A stretch of 64,000 bases of DNA from an uncultured Eubacteriales bacterium. GTDB taxonomy: Bacteria; Bacillota; Clostridia; Lachnospirales; Cellulosilyticaceae. The stretch spans positions 186,001-250,000 of the forward strand of contig URVM01000004.1 of the NCBI GenBank assembly GCA_900551325.1, given 5' to 3'. The position numbers were made by a program, and so were the translations under genes. The notes beneath the pieces are model-generated. The model had not been told where the DNA came from. It did not search any database and saw only the letters and a list, made by a program, of their open reading frames with translations. This document shows, in pieces, positions 8,484 to 17,322 of this stretch. Numbering within the stretch: position 1 is the first letter of the stretch; each line of letters starts with the position of its first letter.

Positions 8484-8824
8484 TATTTTAATCTCCTTAC
8501 ATTTTCAATTTGACTTAGGTGCTTTTCACATAAAGCTTCTAAGTCCTTACTATAATCATCTTTATCTTCTTCATAAGGTAGTACTTCTAGTACACCTACT
8601 TCAAAATTCTCCTTACCATGTTCTTTCCAAAGCTCTGTCAGTTCACGATTAGGATGCCAACTTGTTTCTAGCTTAACCATACTACTATTTATATCAGCTT
8701 TTGTATCTGTAGATATACCTATAAAGCAGACTTCTGTTGGAATACATTTAAAATAAATAAGTCCCATCTCTGGTTTTCTATTTTTATAGGCTTCTAAAAG
8801 CTCTCTTTTTCTTTCTTTATCCAT
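8483..8824 (-). CDS. GIY-YIG nuclease family protein (degenerate)
   Basis: 113 residues. The N-terminal part follows the GIY-YIG domain plan in altered form: GLIYFKC for the first motif and CFIGIST for the second, then SWHPNRELTELWKEHGKENFEVGVLEVLP. The C-terminal helix (LEALCEKHL) also fits. Small proteins of this type in Firmicutes are annotated as GIY-YIG family, but the catalytic Arg/Glu set is not convincingly present, so nuclease activity is doubtful. Start at ATG 8824 behind GAGGTGAT; the longer GTG start at 8833 overlaps that site. Confidence 0.65.
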   Translation of the reverse strand: MDKERKRELLEAYKNRKPEMGLIYFKCIPTEVCFIGISTDTKADINSSMVKLETSWHPNRELTELWKEHGKENFEVGVLEVLPYEEDKDDYSKDLEALCEKHLSQIENVRRLK

Positions 8825-8833
8825 TCTTATCAC

Positions 8834-9206
8834 CTCAAGAACTATTATAAAAACATTACACTACTAAAACAATCAACGCTCCGTAGAGTTTTATAACTAT
8901 TTATCACATGATTTATAATCAAAATATCTCTTTTACAAAAAAGTGACCAAATACTTTTCTTTCTTAGCTCTTCACTTTCTTGGTACTTATGCTTAGTTTT
9001 ATACCTCTACTTTAAGTTAAAGTGCTTATTTCTTTGTGATTTCCTGTAAATTCACTTTCTTCATTTAGAAAGGAAATTTTCTCTTCCTCTGTCGAATTTT
9101 ATAAGTTCTCATCGATTATAATTGTTTTAATTTTGTGACTTTTTAACTCTTTACTTCTCTCTTCTTTTTAGGTATAACTAGGCTATAAGGCTAGACACCT
9201 TCTACA
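8834..9206. other. Gene-free AT-rich stretch
   Basis: About 370 bp with no convincing frame or RNA gene. T-rich on the + strand. It precedes the structured-RNA candidate. Confidence 0.4.
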
Positions 9207-9690
9207 ACAATATAAAAGTACAAGGGTATAGAGCATTCTAGATAACTTTATACACTTGTACCACTAAAGATAAGTTAAGAAGTTTTTTGATTCTCCCCCC
9301 ATCTAAAAATGGACAAACTTATTTTTAGGCACTAGATAGGATAAGTGGTGGCATCTATCTTATCTAGTTAAAATATGATAGGTATTTTCCTTTAAACTAC
9401 ATAAGTTTAGTTACATAGTCCCACCTTCAAACAAGCCGCAACAGCCGAAGATTAAAGCAAAGCGACTCCACTACTGGCCGTGATAACTCTTAGCTAGAGC
9501 TCTTTCACCAATAGGACATGGACTAGCCAAGCTAATATCAGGTGCAACATGAGCCCACGTGAAGAAAGGCCTACACACTAAACAAATGTACAATCTTTAA
9601 ATACCCATCACTCTTGCCACAAAACACAAGCCAGCTTAAGTCTACCCTATGTAGTATAGGGGGGAGGTAGATTTAGGCTGGCTTGTGTTG
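9207..9690 (+). ncRNA. Candidate structured non-coding RNA
   Basis: A gene-free stretch with the marks of a folded RNA. Hairpin 1 is at about 9217-9262 (GTACAAG.GTATA with TATAC.CTTGTAC). Hairpin 2 is at 9332-9369 (ACTAGATAGGATA with TATCTTATCTAGT, 13 pairs with one wobble). A GC-richer core follows at about 9420-9575, with short stems separated by A-rich linkers (GCCGCAACAGCCGAAG, GTGAAGAAAGGCC). The region ends in a very strong terminator-like hairpin. Unpaired runs being A-rich on the + strand, and the terminator tail, favour the + strand. The layout recalls clostridial structured RNAs such as the raiA motif, but I could not confirm a family. The true 5' end is uncertain and the first hairpin may be separate. 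Confidence 0.55.
9624..9688 (+). terminator. Strong terminator hairpin ending the RNA candidate
   Basis: Arms ACACAAGCCAGC...TCTACC and GGTAGA...GCTGGCTTGTGT (about 20 pairs with small mismatches), followed by TTGCTTTATT on the + strand. No protein gene on the + strand ends here, so it most likely serves the RNA. It also insulates the operon starting at 9837. Confidence 0.75.
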
Positions 9691-9733
9691 CTTTATTGAG
9701 TATTTATTCATTTTACATCTACTTTTATCTATG

Positions 9734-9766
9734 TGCATCTTACCTATTTTAAAATGCATCTTACCT
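9734..9766 (+). promoter_or_regulatory. Direct repeat with 21-bp period upstream of the LytTR operon
   Basis: TGCATCTTACCT occurs at 9734-9745 and again at 9755-9766, a period of 21 bp (two helical turns). This lies about ten bases before a TTGTTT/TATAAT-like promoter (-10 at 9797-9802, spacer short at 15). Paired direct repeats with 21-22 bp period are the known recognition layout of LytTR-domain regulators, and a LytTR gene is the second gene of this operon. Binding is inferred. Confidence 0.5.
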
Positions 9767-9836
9767 TATAAACTCTTGTTTAATATTTTTATTATCTATA
9801 ATATGATTTTAGAAATTACGGCAAGGAGGAATACAT

Positions 9837-12272
9837 ATGAACAACTCATACGATTGTGTCATAATTGGTGGGGGACTAGCTGGATTATCTGCTGCCCTTA
9901 GACTCACAAATGAAGGAAAGAAAGTAGCTGTACTTGAAAAGCATCATATGCCTGGTGGCTATGCTACCAACTTTAAACGAAAAGATGATGCTGGTAACTT
10001 TTATACTTTCGATGTAGCCCTACATGGAATAGGAGGTCTTAGAAAAGGTGAAGCACTTCACTATGTTCTTGATCAAAAGCTAGACCTGTTAAACGCTCTT
10101 ACATTACTGGAAAAACCAGAAACAGCTACTATTCTTACTCAAGATGGCAAGGAAAATGACATTCCATCCCATTTTGAAACATATAAAAACTATCTTATCT
10201 CCAAATATCCTAAGGAACAATTAGGTATAGAGAAACTATTTGCATTTTTGATGGAAGTAAAAGAAGATATGCTAGAAGTTACATGTACAGAAAATCGCAT
10301 GCCAAAGCATCATCATTATCTTCAATCCATTACTCTATATGATTTCTTAAAAACCTATGTATCTAGTGAAGCCTTTATTGAAGAGTTTTCATTTTTATGG
10401 CTCTATTATGGCTTACCCCCAAAACAACTGAATGCTTTATACTATATCTTACCTTGGATTTCTTATCATATTGGTGGAACCTTCTATATTCAAGGTGGTG
10501 CTGGAAAACTCTCTGACACATTAAGAGATGCTATTGAATCTAAAGGCTCTTCTGTTTACTTATTATCAGAGGTTACTTCTATTAATCTCAACCAAGATAA
10601 GATTCAGTCAGTTACAACAAAAAAAGGAATAACTTTTACAGCCGAACATTTTATTATTGCTTGTGATCCAAATCATATTTTAGGACTTATAAAAGATAGT
10701 TCTACATCTATTCAAGATTACAAAGACCAACTAGCTGACCTCAAAAATGGTATAAGCCTTTCCCAAATCTATATTGGTCTTGACTGCCCTTCTCAAGAGC
10801 TTGGTATGACAAAAGGCGATTACTTTATACAAGTTGCAGATCATGAGAAAACTTATGAAGCTATCTTAAATGGTGATTATGATAAGATGAGTTTTGGCCT
10901 TACCTGTTATGATATTTTAGATCCTACTTTAAACAATCAGTCTCAAGGTGTAATCTGTATTGTTATTGGTGACCTTATGAAGAACTGGCCTGCGTATAAA
11001 TCAGAAGCCTATAAGGATCAAAAGGAAAAACTAGCTAACCTACTTATTGCACAGGTGGAAAAAACATTTCCTCATATAAAGGAACATATCAAAGTACTTG
11101 AAGTAGGTACCCCTCATACCATGAAACGCTATACAAATAATACTGAAGGTTCCGTTTATGGCTGGGCTCAAAATGTAGGTCAAGGGGGATTTGATCGTTT
11201 AAGCTTCAAAACACCTTTTACCAATACATTACTTGCTGGTACTTGGTCAAATCCTGGTGGTGGCTTTGAAGGTGCTATTTTATCAGGTGTTATATGTGCA
11301 GACCGTCTTCTTAGACAGATGCATACTACATCACAGACTAATACTATACCACAGACTAATACTTCCACTACGTCACTGCCACCTATGTCTTTAAATGCTT
11401 TTATGGCTGGTATGGTTGCAAATATAAATCTTAAAAAAGCTAAAGATTTAGACCTTGTATTTCATTTTTGCTTTGATAACTGTCATGATTACTATGTACA
11501 AATTAAAAATAAAAAAGGCAAACTTCTTAAACACAAGCCTAGTCATATAAATTTATCAATTTATACAAGCTATGTAACTTGGTATCAAATTGCTTTTGAG
11601 GGAAGAAGTGGTGCAGATGCTTTATTTGATGGAGACATTAAACTAGAGGGTTCTATAGATACTTTTATGCTTATCCCAGAACTTTTTAATACAGATAGTT
11701 TATCTAATAACTTATCTGACGACCTAACTACACCTGCTTCAAAATTACCTAGTGTTCTATGGGTTAATCTAGCACTAGTTCCTTGGATTATATACTGGTC
11801 TATGGGAGACTTTCTTAACCCTCTTTATCTTTGCCTTATAACCATGTGCTACACCTTAGGCTTTATACACTTTATAAAACCTAGAGGCTACAAAGTACTT
11901 ACTGGGTTAGAAAGTATAGGTTTACTCACCTTTACATGCTATGGCATCTTCACTACTACCTTTACAGACCTTAACCCTTTACTTGTAAATTATAGTGTTG
12001 ATGTTGTATTAATAATAAGCTTCTTTTTCAGTGTACTGATTCACAAGCCTTTAACTGCTCCTTATGCATGTATGGAATACCCTAAATCTATGACAAAAAC
12101 AAAACTCTTTACATCTATTAACTGTACATTAACTTTAATGTGGGCAATTATCTTTTCCCTTAAATTTATAATAGATATTGTTATACCTTCATCCTTTAAC
12201 TATCTTTCATATTTATTTATTGTTATAGGTGTTATTTTGTCTTATTATTATCCTAAGAAAAAGCTACATTGA
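9837..12272 (+). CDS. CrtI-like FAD oxidoreductase fused to SCP2-like and membrane domains
   Basis: 811 residues in three parts. Residues 1-500 are a phytoene-desaturase/retinol-saturase type flavoprotein: the dinucleotide-binding motif IIGGGLAGLSAALRL starts near residue 8, followed by GGYATNF, and the C-terminal FAD motif is GGGFEGAILSGVICADRLL. Residues about 518-625 look like an SCP2 sterol-carrier type domain (NLSIYTSYVTWYQIAFEG, DGDIKLEGSIDTFMLIPELF). Residues about 640-805 hold five or six hydrophobic helices. The fusion suggests a membrane-attached redox enzyme acting on a lipid-like substrate; this is inference. AAGGAGG precedes the ATG. It leads an operon with a LytTR regulator (16-bp gap) and a DUF3021-like protein. 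Confidence 0.82.
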   Translation: MNNSYDCVIIGGGLAGLSAALRLTNEGKKVAVLEKHHMPGGYATNFKRKDDAGNFYTFDVALHGIGGLRKGEALHYVLDQKLDLLNALTLLEKPETATILTQDGKENDIPSHFETYKNYLISKYPKEQLGIEKLFAFLMEVKEDMLEVTCTENRMPKHHHYLQSITLYDFLKTYVSSEAFIEEFSFLWLYYGLPPKQLNALYYILPWISYHIGGTFYIQGGAGKLSDTLRDAIESKGSSVYLLSEVTSINLNQDKIQSVTTKKGITFTAEHFIIACDPNHILGLIKDSSTSIQDYKDQLADLKNGISLSQIYIGLDCPSQELGMTKGDYFIQVADHEKTYEAILNGDYDKMSFGLTCYDILDPTLNNQSQGVICIVIGDLMKNWPAYKSEAYKDQKEKLANLLIAQVEKTFPHIKEHIKVLEVGTPHTMKRYTNNTEGSVYGWAQNVGQGGFDRLSFKTPFTNTLLAGTWSNPGGGFEGAILSGVICADRLLRQMHTTSQTNTIPQTNTSTTSLPPMSLNAFMAGMVANINLKKAKDLDLVFHFCFDNCHDYYVQIKNKKGKLLKHKPSHINLSIYTSYVTWYQIAFEGRSGADALFDGDIKLEGSIDTFMLIPELFNTDSLSNNLSDDLTTPASKLPSVLWVNLALVPWIIYWSMGDFLNPLYLCLITMCYTLGFIHFIKPRGYKVLTGLESIGLLTFTCYGIFTTTFTDLNPLLVNYSVDVVLIISFFFSVLIHKPLTAPYACMEYPKSMTKTKLFTSINCTLTLMWAIIFSLKFIIDIVIPSSFNYLSYLFIVIGVILSYYYPKKKLH

Positions 12273-12288
12273 TTAAAGGAGTATTGTT

Positions 12289-12735
12289 TTGAAGATTACA
12301 ATTGAAGAAATTAAAGACTTGGATGACACAGATATTACTATTAGGTGTAAACATATTACACCAGAATTACTTGATTTTATTAATGATCTTACCTGTCATA
12401 ATCAAAAAATAGTTGGGGTTTATGAACAAGAAAGTTTTTTAATTGATCCTGATAAGATTTATTATATCGAAAGTGTAGATGATCGTGTATTTGCCTATAC
12501 TAAAGATCAAGTCTATACACTTCAACTAAAGCTTTATGAATTAGAAGAACGTTTATCTACACGTTATTTTTTCAGAATCTCTAAATCTACTATCCTAAAT
12601 ATATCTTATATTCATTCTCTAAAATCATTATTCAATGGTAAAATGCAAGTCACACTAAAAAGTGGGGAGCATCTGATTATTACAAGAAGTTATGTAGGTA
12701 CATTTAAAGAAAAGTTAGGAGTTAATAAAAAATGA
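12289..12735 (+). CDS. LytTR-domain transcriptional regulator
   Basis: 148 residues. The N-terminal 45 residues form a small domain without a receiver Asp pocket. The C-terminal 100 residues match the LytTR DNA-binding fold: KIYYIESVDDRVFAYT, LYELEERL, FFRISKSTILNISYI, then LKSGEHLIITRSYV. Stand-alone LytTR proteins of this type are usually encoded with a DUF3021 membrane partner, as here, and control their own operon. The start is TTG at 12289 behind AAAGGAG (seven-base spacing). The stop overlaps the next gene by four bases, implying translational coupling. Confidence 0.9.
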   Translation: MKITIEEIKDLDDTDITIRCKHITPELLDFINDLTCHNQKIVGVYEQESFLIDPDKIYYIESVDDRVFAYTKDQVYTLQLKLYELEERLSTRYFFRISKSTILNISYIHSLKSLFNGKMQVTLKSGEHLIITRSYVGTFKEKLGVNKK

Positions 12736-13166
12736 GTTTTATAAAACATTTTTTCACCTTATTTTGTATATTATTCACAGTTAATCAGCTTACATTTTCT
12801 ATTTTTAATACTGTACTTGATTCTAATCACTATACAATGAATATTACCCTTCAGACCGGTGGACTAGCATTTTTATTTGTAAGTATTATTATTTTACTTG
12901 ATTACCTAAGTAACACTTGTATGCAACAGTTAAATCAAAAGTTTTTTATATTTATCCAGTATATACTTTTACTAACAACCATTGTTCTTTGGGCACGTCA
13001 TTTTAATTGGGGAAACTGGCAAGACCCTATTTATATTTGTATTTTTATTTTTATCTTTTCCCTTCTTTATGGCTTTATATATTTTATGGTAGATACAAGT
13101 TATAAAAAAGAAGATAAGAAACTCTCAAAACTTTTAAAAGAATATCAAGATAAAATAAAACTATAG
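12732..13166 (+). CDS. DUF3021-like four-helix membrane protein
   Basis: 144 residues with four predicted membrane helices (about 5-25, 42-60, 72-90, 100-120) and a charged cytoplasmic tail (KKEDKKLSKLLKEYQDKI). It overlaps the LytTR gene by ATGA. This size, topology and gene coupling are those of the DUF3021 partner of LytTR regulators, thought to act as a membrane-bound antagonist or sensor. The assignment rests more on context than on motifs. Confidence 0.7.
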   Translation: MSFIKHFFTLFCILFTVNQLTFSIFNTVLDSNHYTMNITLQTGGLAFLFVSIIILLDYLSNTCMQQLNQKFFIFIQYILLLTTIVLWARHFNWGNWQDPIYICIFIFIFSLLYGFIYFMVDTSYKKEDKKLSKLLKEYQDKIKL

Positions 13167-13172
13167 CTTAAT

Positions 13173-13227
13173 AAAGGCAGCCTCAATCTACCTATTTTAC
13201 ACAGATGAGTAGATTGAGGCTGCCTTT
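13173..13227. terminator. Bidirectional terminator between convergent operons
   Basis: AAAGGCAGCCTCAATCTAC and GTAGATTGAGGCTGCCTTT form a perfect 19-pair hairpin, with A-run before and T-run after. It serves the LytTR operon and the convergent hyp-DUF5692 operon. Confidence 0.9.
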
Positions 13228-13263
13228 AATCCTATTTAAATATTTATCATTCCCTTATCCCTC

Positions 13264-14190
13264 TTAAAGCTGATTGGTCTTGATTGTTTTTTGATAGTAA
13301 TCTGTATGAGTATAAATTTCTTGTTTAAGTGGATTCTTTTTGTACTTTTTCATAGTATAAAGCATATAAAGGCATACACCTACATTAAACATGAAAGAAA
13401 TAACACTCATTATTAACCACATACTTTCTTTGTATGTAGGAACGATTTGAAAATATACACTTTGTTGAAAATCAAAGGATAATGAAAACATAGCATACAA
13501 ACTAAGTATTTGCGCACGATGTTGAAGCCATGCCCCTCTCTTGAAAAACCATTCTGCAATAAGAGCTGCTACTAATATACTAAAGCCTGCATACATAGAT
13601 CGAGTTGAAATACAGTTATAAACGTAAGCAAAATTCCATAAAGTATACCCTACTATATAAGGCCATGTCATATCTGGCCAAATCATATCTTTAGATGCAT
13701 CTTTTGATACACGAATGCCTACATAGCCTGTAAGTGTAACAATACATAAAATCCCTGCTACTGCATTGAATACATTCCATATCCCACCAAGAACAACAAT
13801 CCCACCTGCATCTACAGTTTGAGTTTTATAAGTTGCAAAAATCTCAAATTCTCTATACACTGCCTCTGCTATATTGATAGCCAGTATAGCACCTGGAAAA
13901 ATGATGGCAAACTTCTTTTTCCCTAACTCAGTAAATCGAATAAGCATAAAACCATACACACCGATTAAAGCAGAAACGACTTTTACCCATCCAAACCATG
14001 TTTTACCTGTTGGTGAACCTAAAACATTAGTGAATACTAATAGTGCAAGTACCACAGGCATGATGCAATAAGCTATAATGGATGCTACTTTTGATCTTCT
14101 TGTCCATTCATTTATACCTACCCATAGTGCAATAAATGCAATAAGCATAAGTCCGCTTCCAAGTGTTATGTTTTCATAAAATAATCCCAT
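13264..14190 (-). CDS. DUF5692-like multi-spanning membrane protein
   Basis: 308 residues with about eight hydrophobic helices and few charged loops. Features include GLMLIAFIALWVGINEWTRR at the N-terminus and WPYIVGYTLWNFAYVYNC in the middle. It resembles a Firmicutes membrane family listed as DUF5692; function unknown. It starts 29 bp after hypA on the same strand and is the last gene before the shared terminator, so it is probably co-transcribed with the hyp genes. A role in nickel or redox metabolism would be speculation. Confidence 0.7.
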   Translation of the reverse strand: MGLFYENITLGSGLMLIAFIALWVGINEWTRRSKVASIIAYCIMPVVLALLVFTNVLGSPTGKTWFGWVKVVSALIGVYGFMLIRFTELGKKKFAIIFPGAILAINIAEAVYREFEIFATYKTQTVDAGGIVVLGGIWNVFNAVAGILCIVTLTGYVGIRVSKDASKDMIWPDMTWPYIVGYTLWNFAYVYNCISTRSMYAGFSILVAALIAEWFFKRGAWLQHRAQILSLYAMFSLSFDFQQSVYFQIVPTYKESMWLIMSVISFMFNVGVCLYMLYTMKKYKKNPLKQEIYTHTDYYQKTIKTNQL

Positions 14191-14219
14191 TTAATTTCCC
14201 CCTTTTCTCTATATTTTTT

Positions 14220-14570
14220 TTAGTAAGCTACAATCTCTTTGATTGTAAATTCTTCTCCAGAAAGTATTTCATAGTCTTCATGATGGCAGACAGGACATTT
14301 CTTTTTATACTGCACGATAGGATACTCTTCCTGACAGTTATGACACCTCCCCCATGCTAGATGGGTAATGATTTCTAACTTAGTCGTTTCATAATCTGTT
14401 TCATCTACTGCTGCTGGGTAACATTCCTCAATAAATCTTGGTATGGCTTGAGATAATTGACCAATCTCTAAAACAATTTTATCTACTTTTGTTAGTCCAT
14501 TTTCTTTGACAAAGTGATCGACCACCTTGATGACCTCATAGACAATCCCTAGTTCATGCACTTTAGACAC
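14220..14570 (-). CDS. hypA: HypA-type nickel metallochaperone
   Basis: 116 residues. HypA delivers Ni2+ to [NiFe]-hydrogenase precursors together with HypB. The N-terminal VHELGIVYEVI segment carries the His-Glu of the nickel site, displaced by a short extension (His5 instead of His2). The zinc knuckle has two Cys pairs at 76/79 (CHNC) and 92/95 (CPVC). Ends TIKEIVAY, typical of the family. It follows the large Fe-S flavoprotein gene by only 8 bp. No other hyp genes or hydrogenase subunits lie in this window, so the client enzyme is not shown. Confidence 0.88.
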   Translation of the reverse strand: MSKVHELGIVYEVIKVVDHFVKENGLTKVDKIVLEIGQLSQAIPRFIEECYPAAVDETDYETTKLEIITHLAWGRCHNCQEEYPIVQYKKKCPVCHHEDYEILSGEEFTIKEIVAY

Positions 14571-14578
14571 CTTCTTTT

Positions 14579-17320
14579 CTATCTTGTCTCTCTAAATGGA
14601 TTGAGTTTATTAGCAGTAATCTTTAACTTACGGGTAATCGTGTTTTTCACTACCTTCTTAGGCAACTGGCTTAATTCATATCCTTTTACATCATGAACAC
14701 GCTCAAGTTTTATAGCATCAAATTTACATTTAAGAGTACATGCACCACAGCCTACACATAAATACTCATCTGCCTTTGTTGCACCACACCCTAAGCATCT
14801 TGCCGTTTCTTTTTCCACTTGTTCTTGTGTAAGTGTAGCCCTTAAATCCTTAAAGGTTTTCTTAGCTTGTTCTGGGTCAACTTCAGGTATTGTTTGTCTT
14901 GGTGTAGTATCATAACCTTTAATTGGTGCCAGCCCAGCTTTATCTAATGCTTTGTATAAATGATGGTCCCTACCAAATACTAAAGACTGACCTTTTTGTA
15001 CGTAACGATGAAGGGAAATAGCTGCCTCTTTTCCTGCTGCTATGGCATCAATGGCAAAACGTGGCCCTGATGCAACATCACCTCCTGCGAAAATATCTGG
15101 CTGGCTTGTTTGTAGTGTAACTGGATTAATGGCTATGGTTCCTCTTTGTGTTGTCACTACTTTTTCATTTTCTAAAAGCTTTCCATAGTCAAAACTTTGA
15201 CCTACTGAAAGCAATACATAGTCACAAGGCTCTATATAAGTATCTCTTTCATCAAACTCAGGCGCAAATCGCCCTTGTTCATCGATTACCCTTATACAAC
15301 GTTTAAACTCTACCCCTATTACTTTCCCATCTTGAGTAATAATCTTTGCTGGTCCCCACTCATTATGTAGGTCGATTTGTTCACTTAACGCTTCATGAAC
15401 TTCTTCTTCATGAGCAGGCATATTAGCTCTTGTTTCTAGACAAAAGAGATCGGTTGCTTCTACACTTTCTAAGCGTGTTGCCGTTCTAGCCACGTCAATG
15501 GCAACATTGCCACCACCAATGACTACAACTTTACCTTTTACAGGTGTCTCTTCTCCTAAGTTAATAGCTCTTAAGAAGGCTACACCGCTTATCACTTGCT
15601 CACTGTCTTCCCCTTCTATACCTAGGGTTCTTCCTGCTTGTGCACCAATAGCTATATAAAATCCTTTGAATCCTTGGTTTCTTAAATCTTGTATGGTTAA
15701 ATCTTTTCCTATTTCTACACCTGTTTTAAACTGAACGCCTATTTGACGAAGTACATCAATTTCTGCTTCTATTACTTCTTTTTCTAAGCGGTAAGAAGGA
15801 ATACCTAATGTAAGCATACCACCTAGTTTCTTTTCCTTCTCAAATACAGTCACATCATATCCATCTATAGCTAAATCATAGGCACAGGTAAGTCCTGATG
15901 GGCCACCTCCTATAATGGCTATTTTCTTATCACTATAGTCATGACGTTTAGTCGGTATAAAACGTGTGGCCTCATGTAAATCTTTTTCTGCAATAAATTT
16001 TTTAATATCATCTACCGCTACCGGCTGGTCCACTAAAGCCCTTGTACAATCTTCTTCACAAAGCCTTGGACAAATACGTCCACATACTGCTGGGAGAGGA
16101 TTATGCTTTTTGATGAGTTCAAGTGCCTCTTTATATCTACCTTGTGCCGCAAGTTTAATATAGCCTTGTACAGGAATATGTGCAGGACACTTGGTAATAC
16201 AAGGTGCTGTTCCAGAATCTAGTGTATTTTTATGATTGATGCGATAATCCGGATTCCATTTATCTTCTTTCCACTCCGTATTTCTTGGGGTAACTTTTGT
16301 AATCTGTTCATCAATAGGTTTTGTTGAACAAAGCTTTTGTCCAAGTCTAAGGGCATTCGTTGGGCAAACATCTACACATTCTCCACAAGCTACACACTTG
16401 CTTTCATCTACAACAGATTTATAGTTAGAGCGCACAATATCATTATTTAAGTATTCATTAGCTAATCGCATAGCATAGCATCCACATCCACAACAATTAC
16501 ATATAGCATGAGTATGTCCTGGTGTATCTAGGTTTGGAATAGAGTGCATCAATCCATTGTCTTCTGCTTTTTTAATAATTTCAAAAGCTTCTTCTCTTGT
16601 AATTTCCCTTCCACGCCCTGTCTTAATATAGTACTCGGCTGCATGGTCAAGCTGAATACACATTTCTTCTTTAAGGTGACCACATCCTTCACCCATAGAT
16701 TCACGAGAAGTACGGCATGAACAATCGGATACAGAAAAAAACTTAGCTTCATTTAGATGCTTAGAAAGTTCTTCATAAGAGGCTCTTCTTGAATGACTAT
16801 CAATGGCACGCTCTATAGGTAGCACTCTCATAGGCCCACCACCTATAGGCATAATACCGGCTGCCATAGGTCCCTTTTTACTCCCAAAGTAGTAGAAGGC
16901 TTCTGCCACTTCAGGATGTTTAGCTACAAGTTCTTTATTATTATTAATCATTTCTAAATGACCAGGTACAAATATATCTTGCCAATACAAATCCACACCC
17001 TCTACTGTATTAACAAAAGCCACACCTGCCCAAGCTAAATAATCCAGTGTCTCTTTTACTTTTTCATAAGGCTCTTTAGAAGCTTCTGCCACATCTTTGG
17101 CACTTACCTTTTCTCTAAACTTTAAATACATGGCAAGTTTGGCTTGATATGGATTAAGAATAGGTTCAAGTGCATAATATTCTGGGCCAAAAGGAATGGC
17201 TTCTCTTGAAGTACCTGCTTTTGTTCTACCAATTTTATTGGCTAAATCTAAAATCTCTTGTCTATAAGGCCTCCCTTTAACCTCTTCCCATGAAAATGCA
17301 AACGGATATTTTTTTGACAT
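14579..17320 (-). CDS. Multi-cluster Fe-S/FAD NAD(P)H oxidoreductase (GltD/NfnB-like)
   Basis: 913 residues. Residues 1-300 are a distinct N-terminal module with a Cys-rich centre (SDCSCRTSRE, CGHLKEEMC, CNCCGCGC). A ferredoxin motif follows (CVACGECVDVCPTNAL, about 310-325), then a dihydropyrimidine-dehydrogenase-type Fe-S domain (CITKCPAH, CGRICPRLCEEDC, about 375-430). The glutamate-synthase-small-subunit type flavin domain has IAIIGGGPSGLTCAYDLA for FAD and VVVIGGGNVAIDVART for NAD(P). The C-terminus holds CLGCG and CVGCGACTLKC. It can pass electrons between NAD(P)H, FAD and several clusters; donor and acceptor are unknown. It sits between hypB (2-bp gap) and hypA (8-bp gap). Confidence 0.85.
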   Translation of the reverse strand: MSKKYPFAFSWEEVKGRPYRQEILDLANKIGRTKAGTSREAIPFGPEYYALEPILNPYQAKLAMYLKFREKVSAKDVAEASKEPYEKVKETLDYLAWAGVAFVNTVEGVDLYWQDIFVPGHLEMINNNKELVAKHPEVAEAFYYFGSKKGPMAAGIMPIGGGPMRVLPIERAIDSHSRRASYEELSKHLNEAKFFSVSDCSCRTSRESMGEGCGHLKEEMCIQLDHAAEYYIKTGRGREITREEAFEIIKKAEDNGLMHSIPNLDTPGHTHAICNCCGCGCYAMRLANEYLNNDIVRSNYKSVVDESKCVACGECVDVCPTNALRLGQKLCSTKPIDEQITKVTPRNTEWKEDKWNPDYRINHKNTLDSGTAPCITKCPAHIPVQGYIKLAAQGRYKEALELIKKHNPLPAVCGRICPRLCEEDCTRALVDQPVAVDDIKKFIAEKDLHEATRFIPTKRHDYSDKKIAIIGGGPSGLTCAYDLAIDGYDVTVFEKEKKLGGMLTLGIPSYRLEKEVIEAEIDVLRQIGVQFKTGVEIGKDLTIQDLRNQGFKGFYIAIGAQAGRTLGIEGEDSEQVISGVAFLRAINLGEETPVKGKVVVIGGGNVAIDVARTATRLESVEATDLFCLETRANMPAHEEEVHEALSEQIDLHNEWGPAKIITQDGKVIGVEFKRCIRVIDEQGRFAPEFDERDTYIEPCDYVLLSVGQSFDYGKLLENEKVVTTQRGTIAINPVTLQTSQPDIFAGGDVASGPRFAIDAIAAGKEAAISLHRYVQKGQSLVFGRDHHLYKALDKAGLAPIKGYDTTPRQTIPEVDPEQAKKTFKDLRATLTQEQVEKETARCLGCGATKADEYLCVGCGACTLKCKFDAIKLERVHDVKGYELSQLPKKVVKNTITRKLKITANKLNPFRETR

Positions 17321-17322
17321 TA

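Noticed and set aside
9418..9600. Cobalamin or lysine riboswitch or RNase P RNA
   Set aside because: The hallmark conserved segments of these classes are not present on either strand.
14579..17320. NADPH-dependent glutamate synthase small subunit
   Set aside because: No large subunit gene nearby, an extra 300-residue Cys-rich N-terminal module and nickel-chaperone neighbours point to another role.
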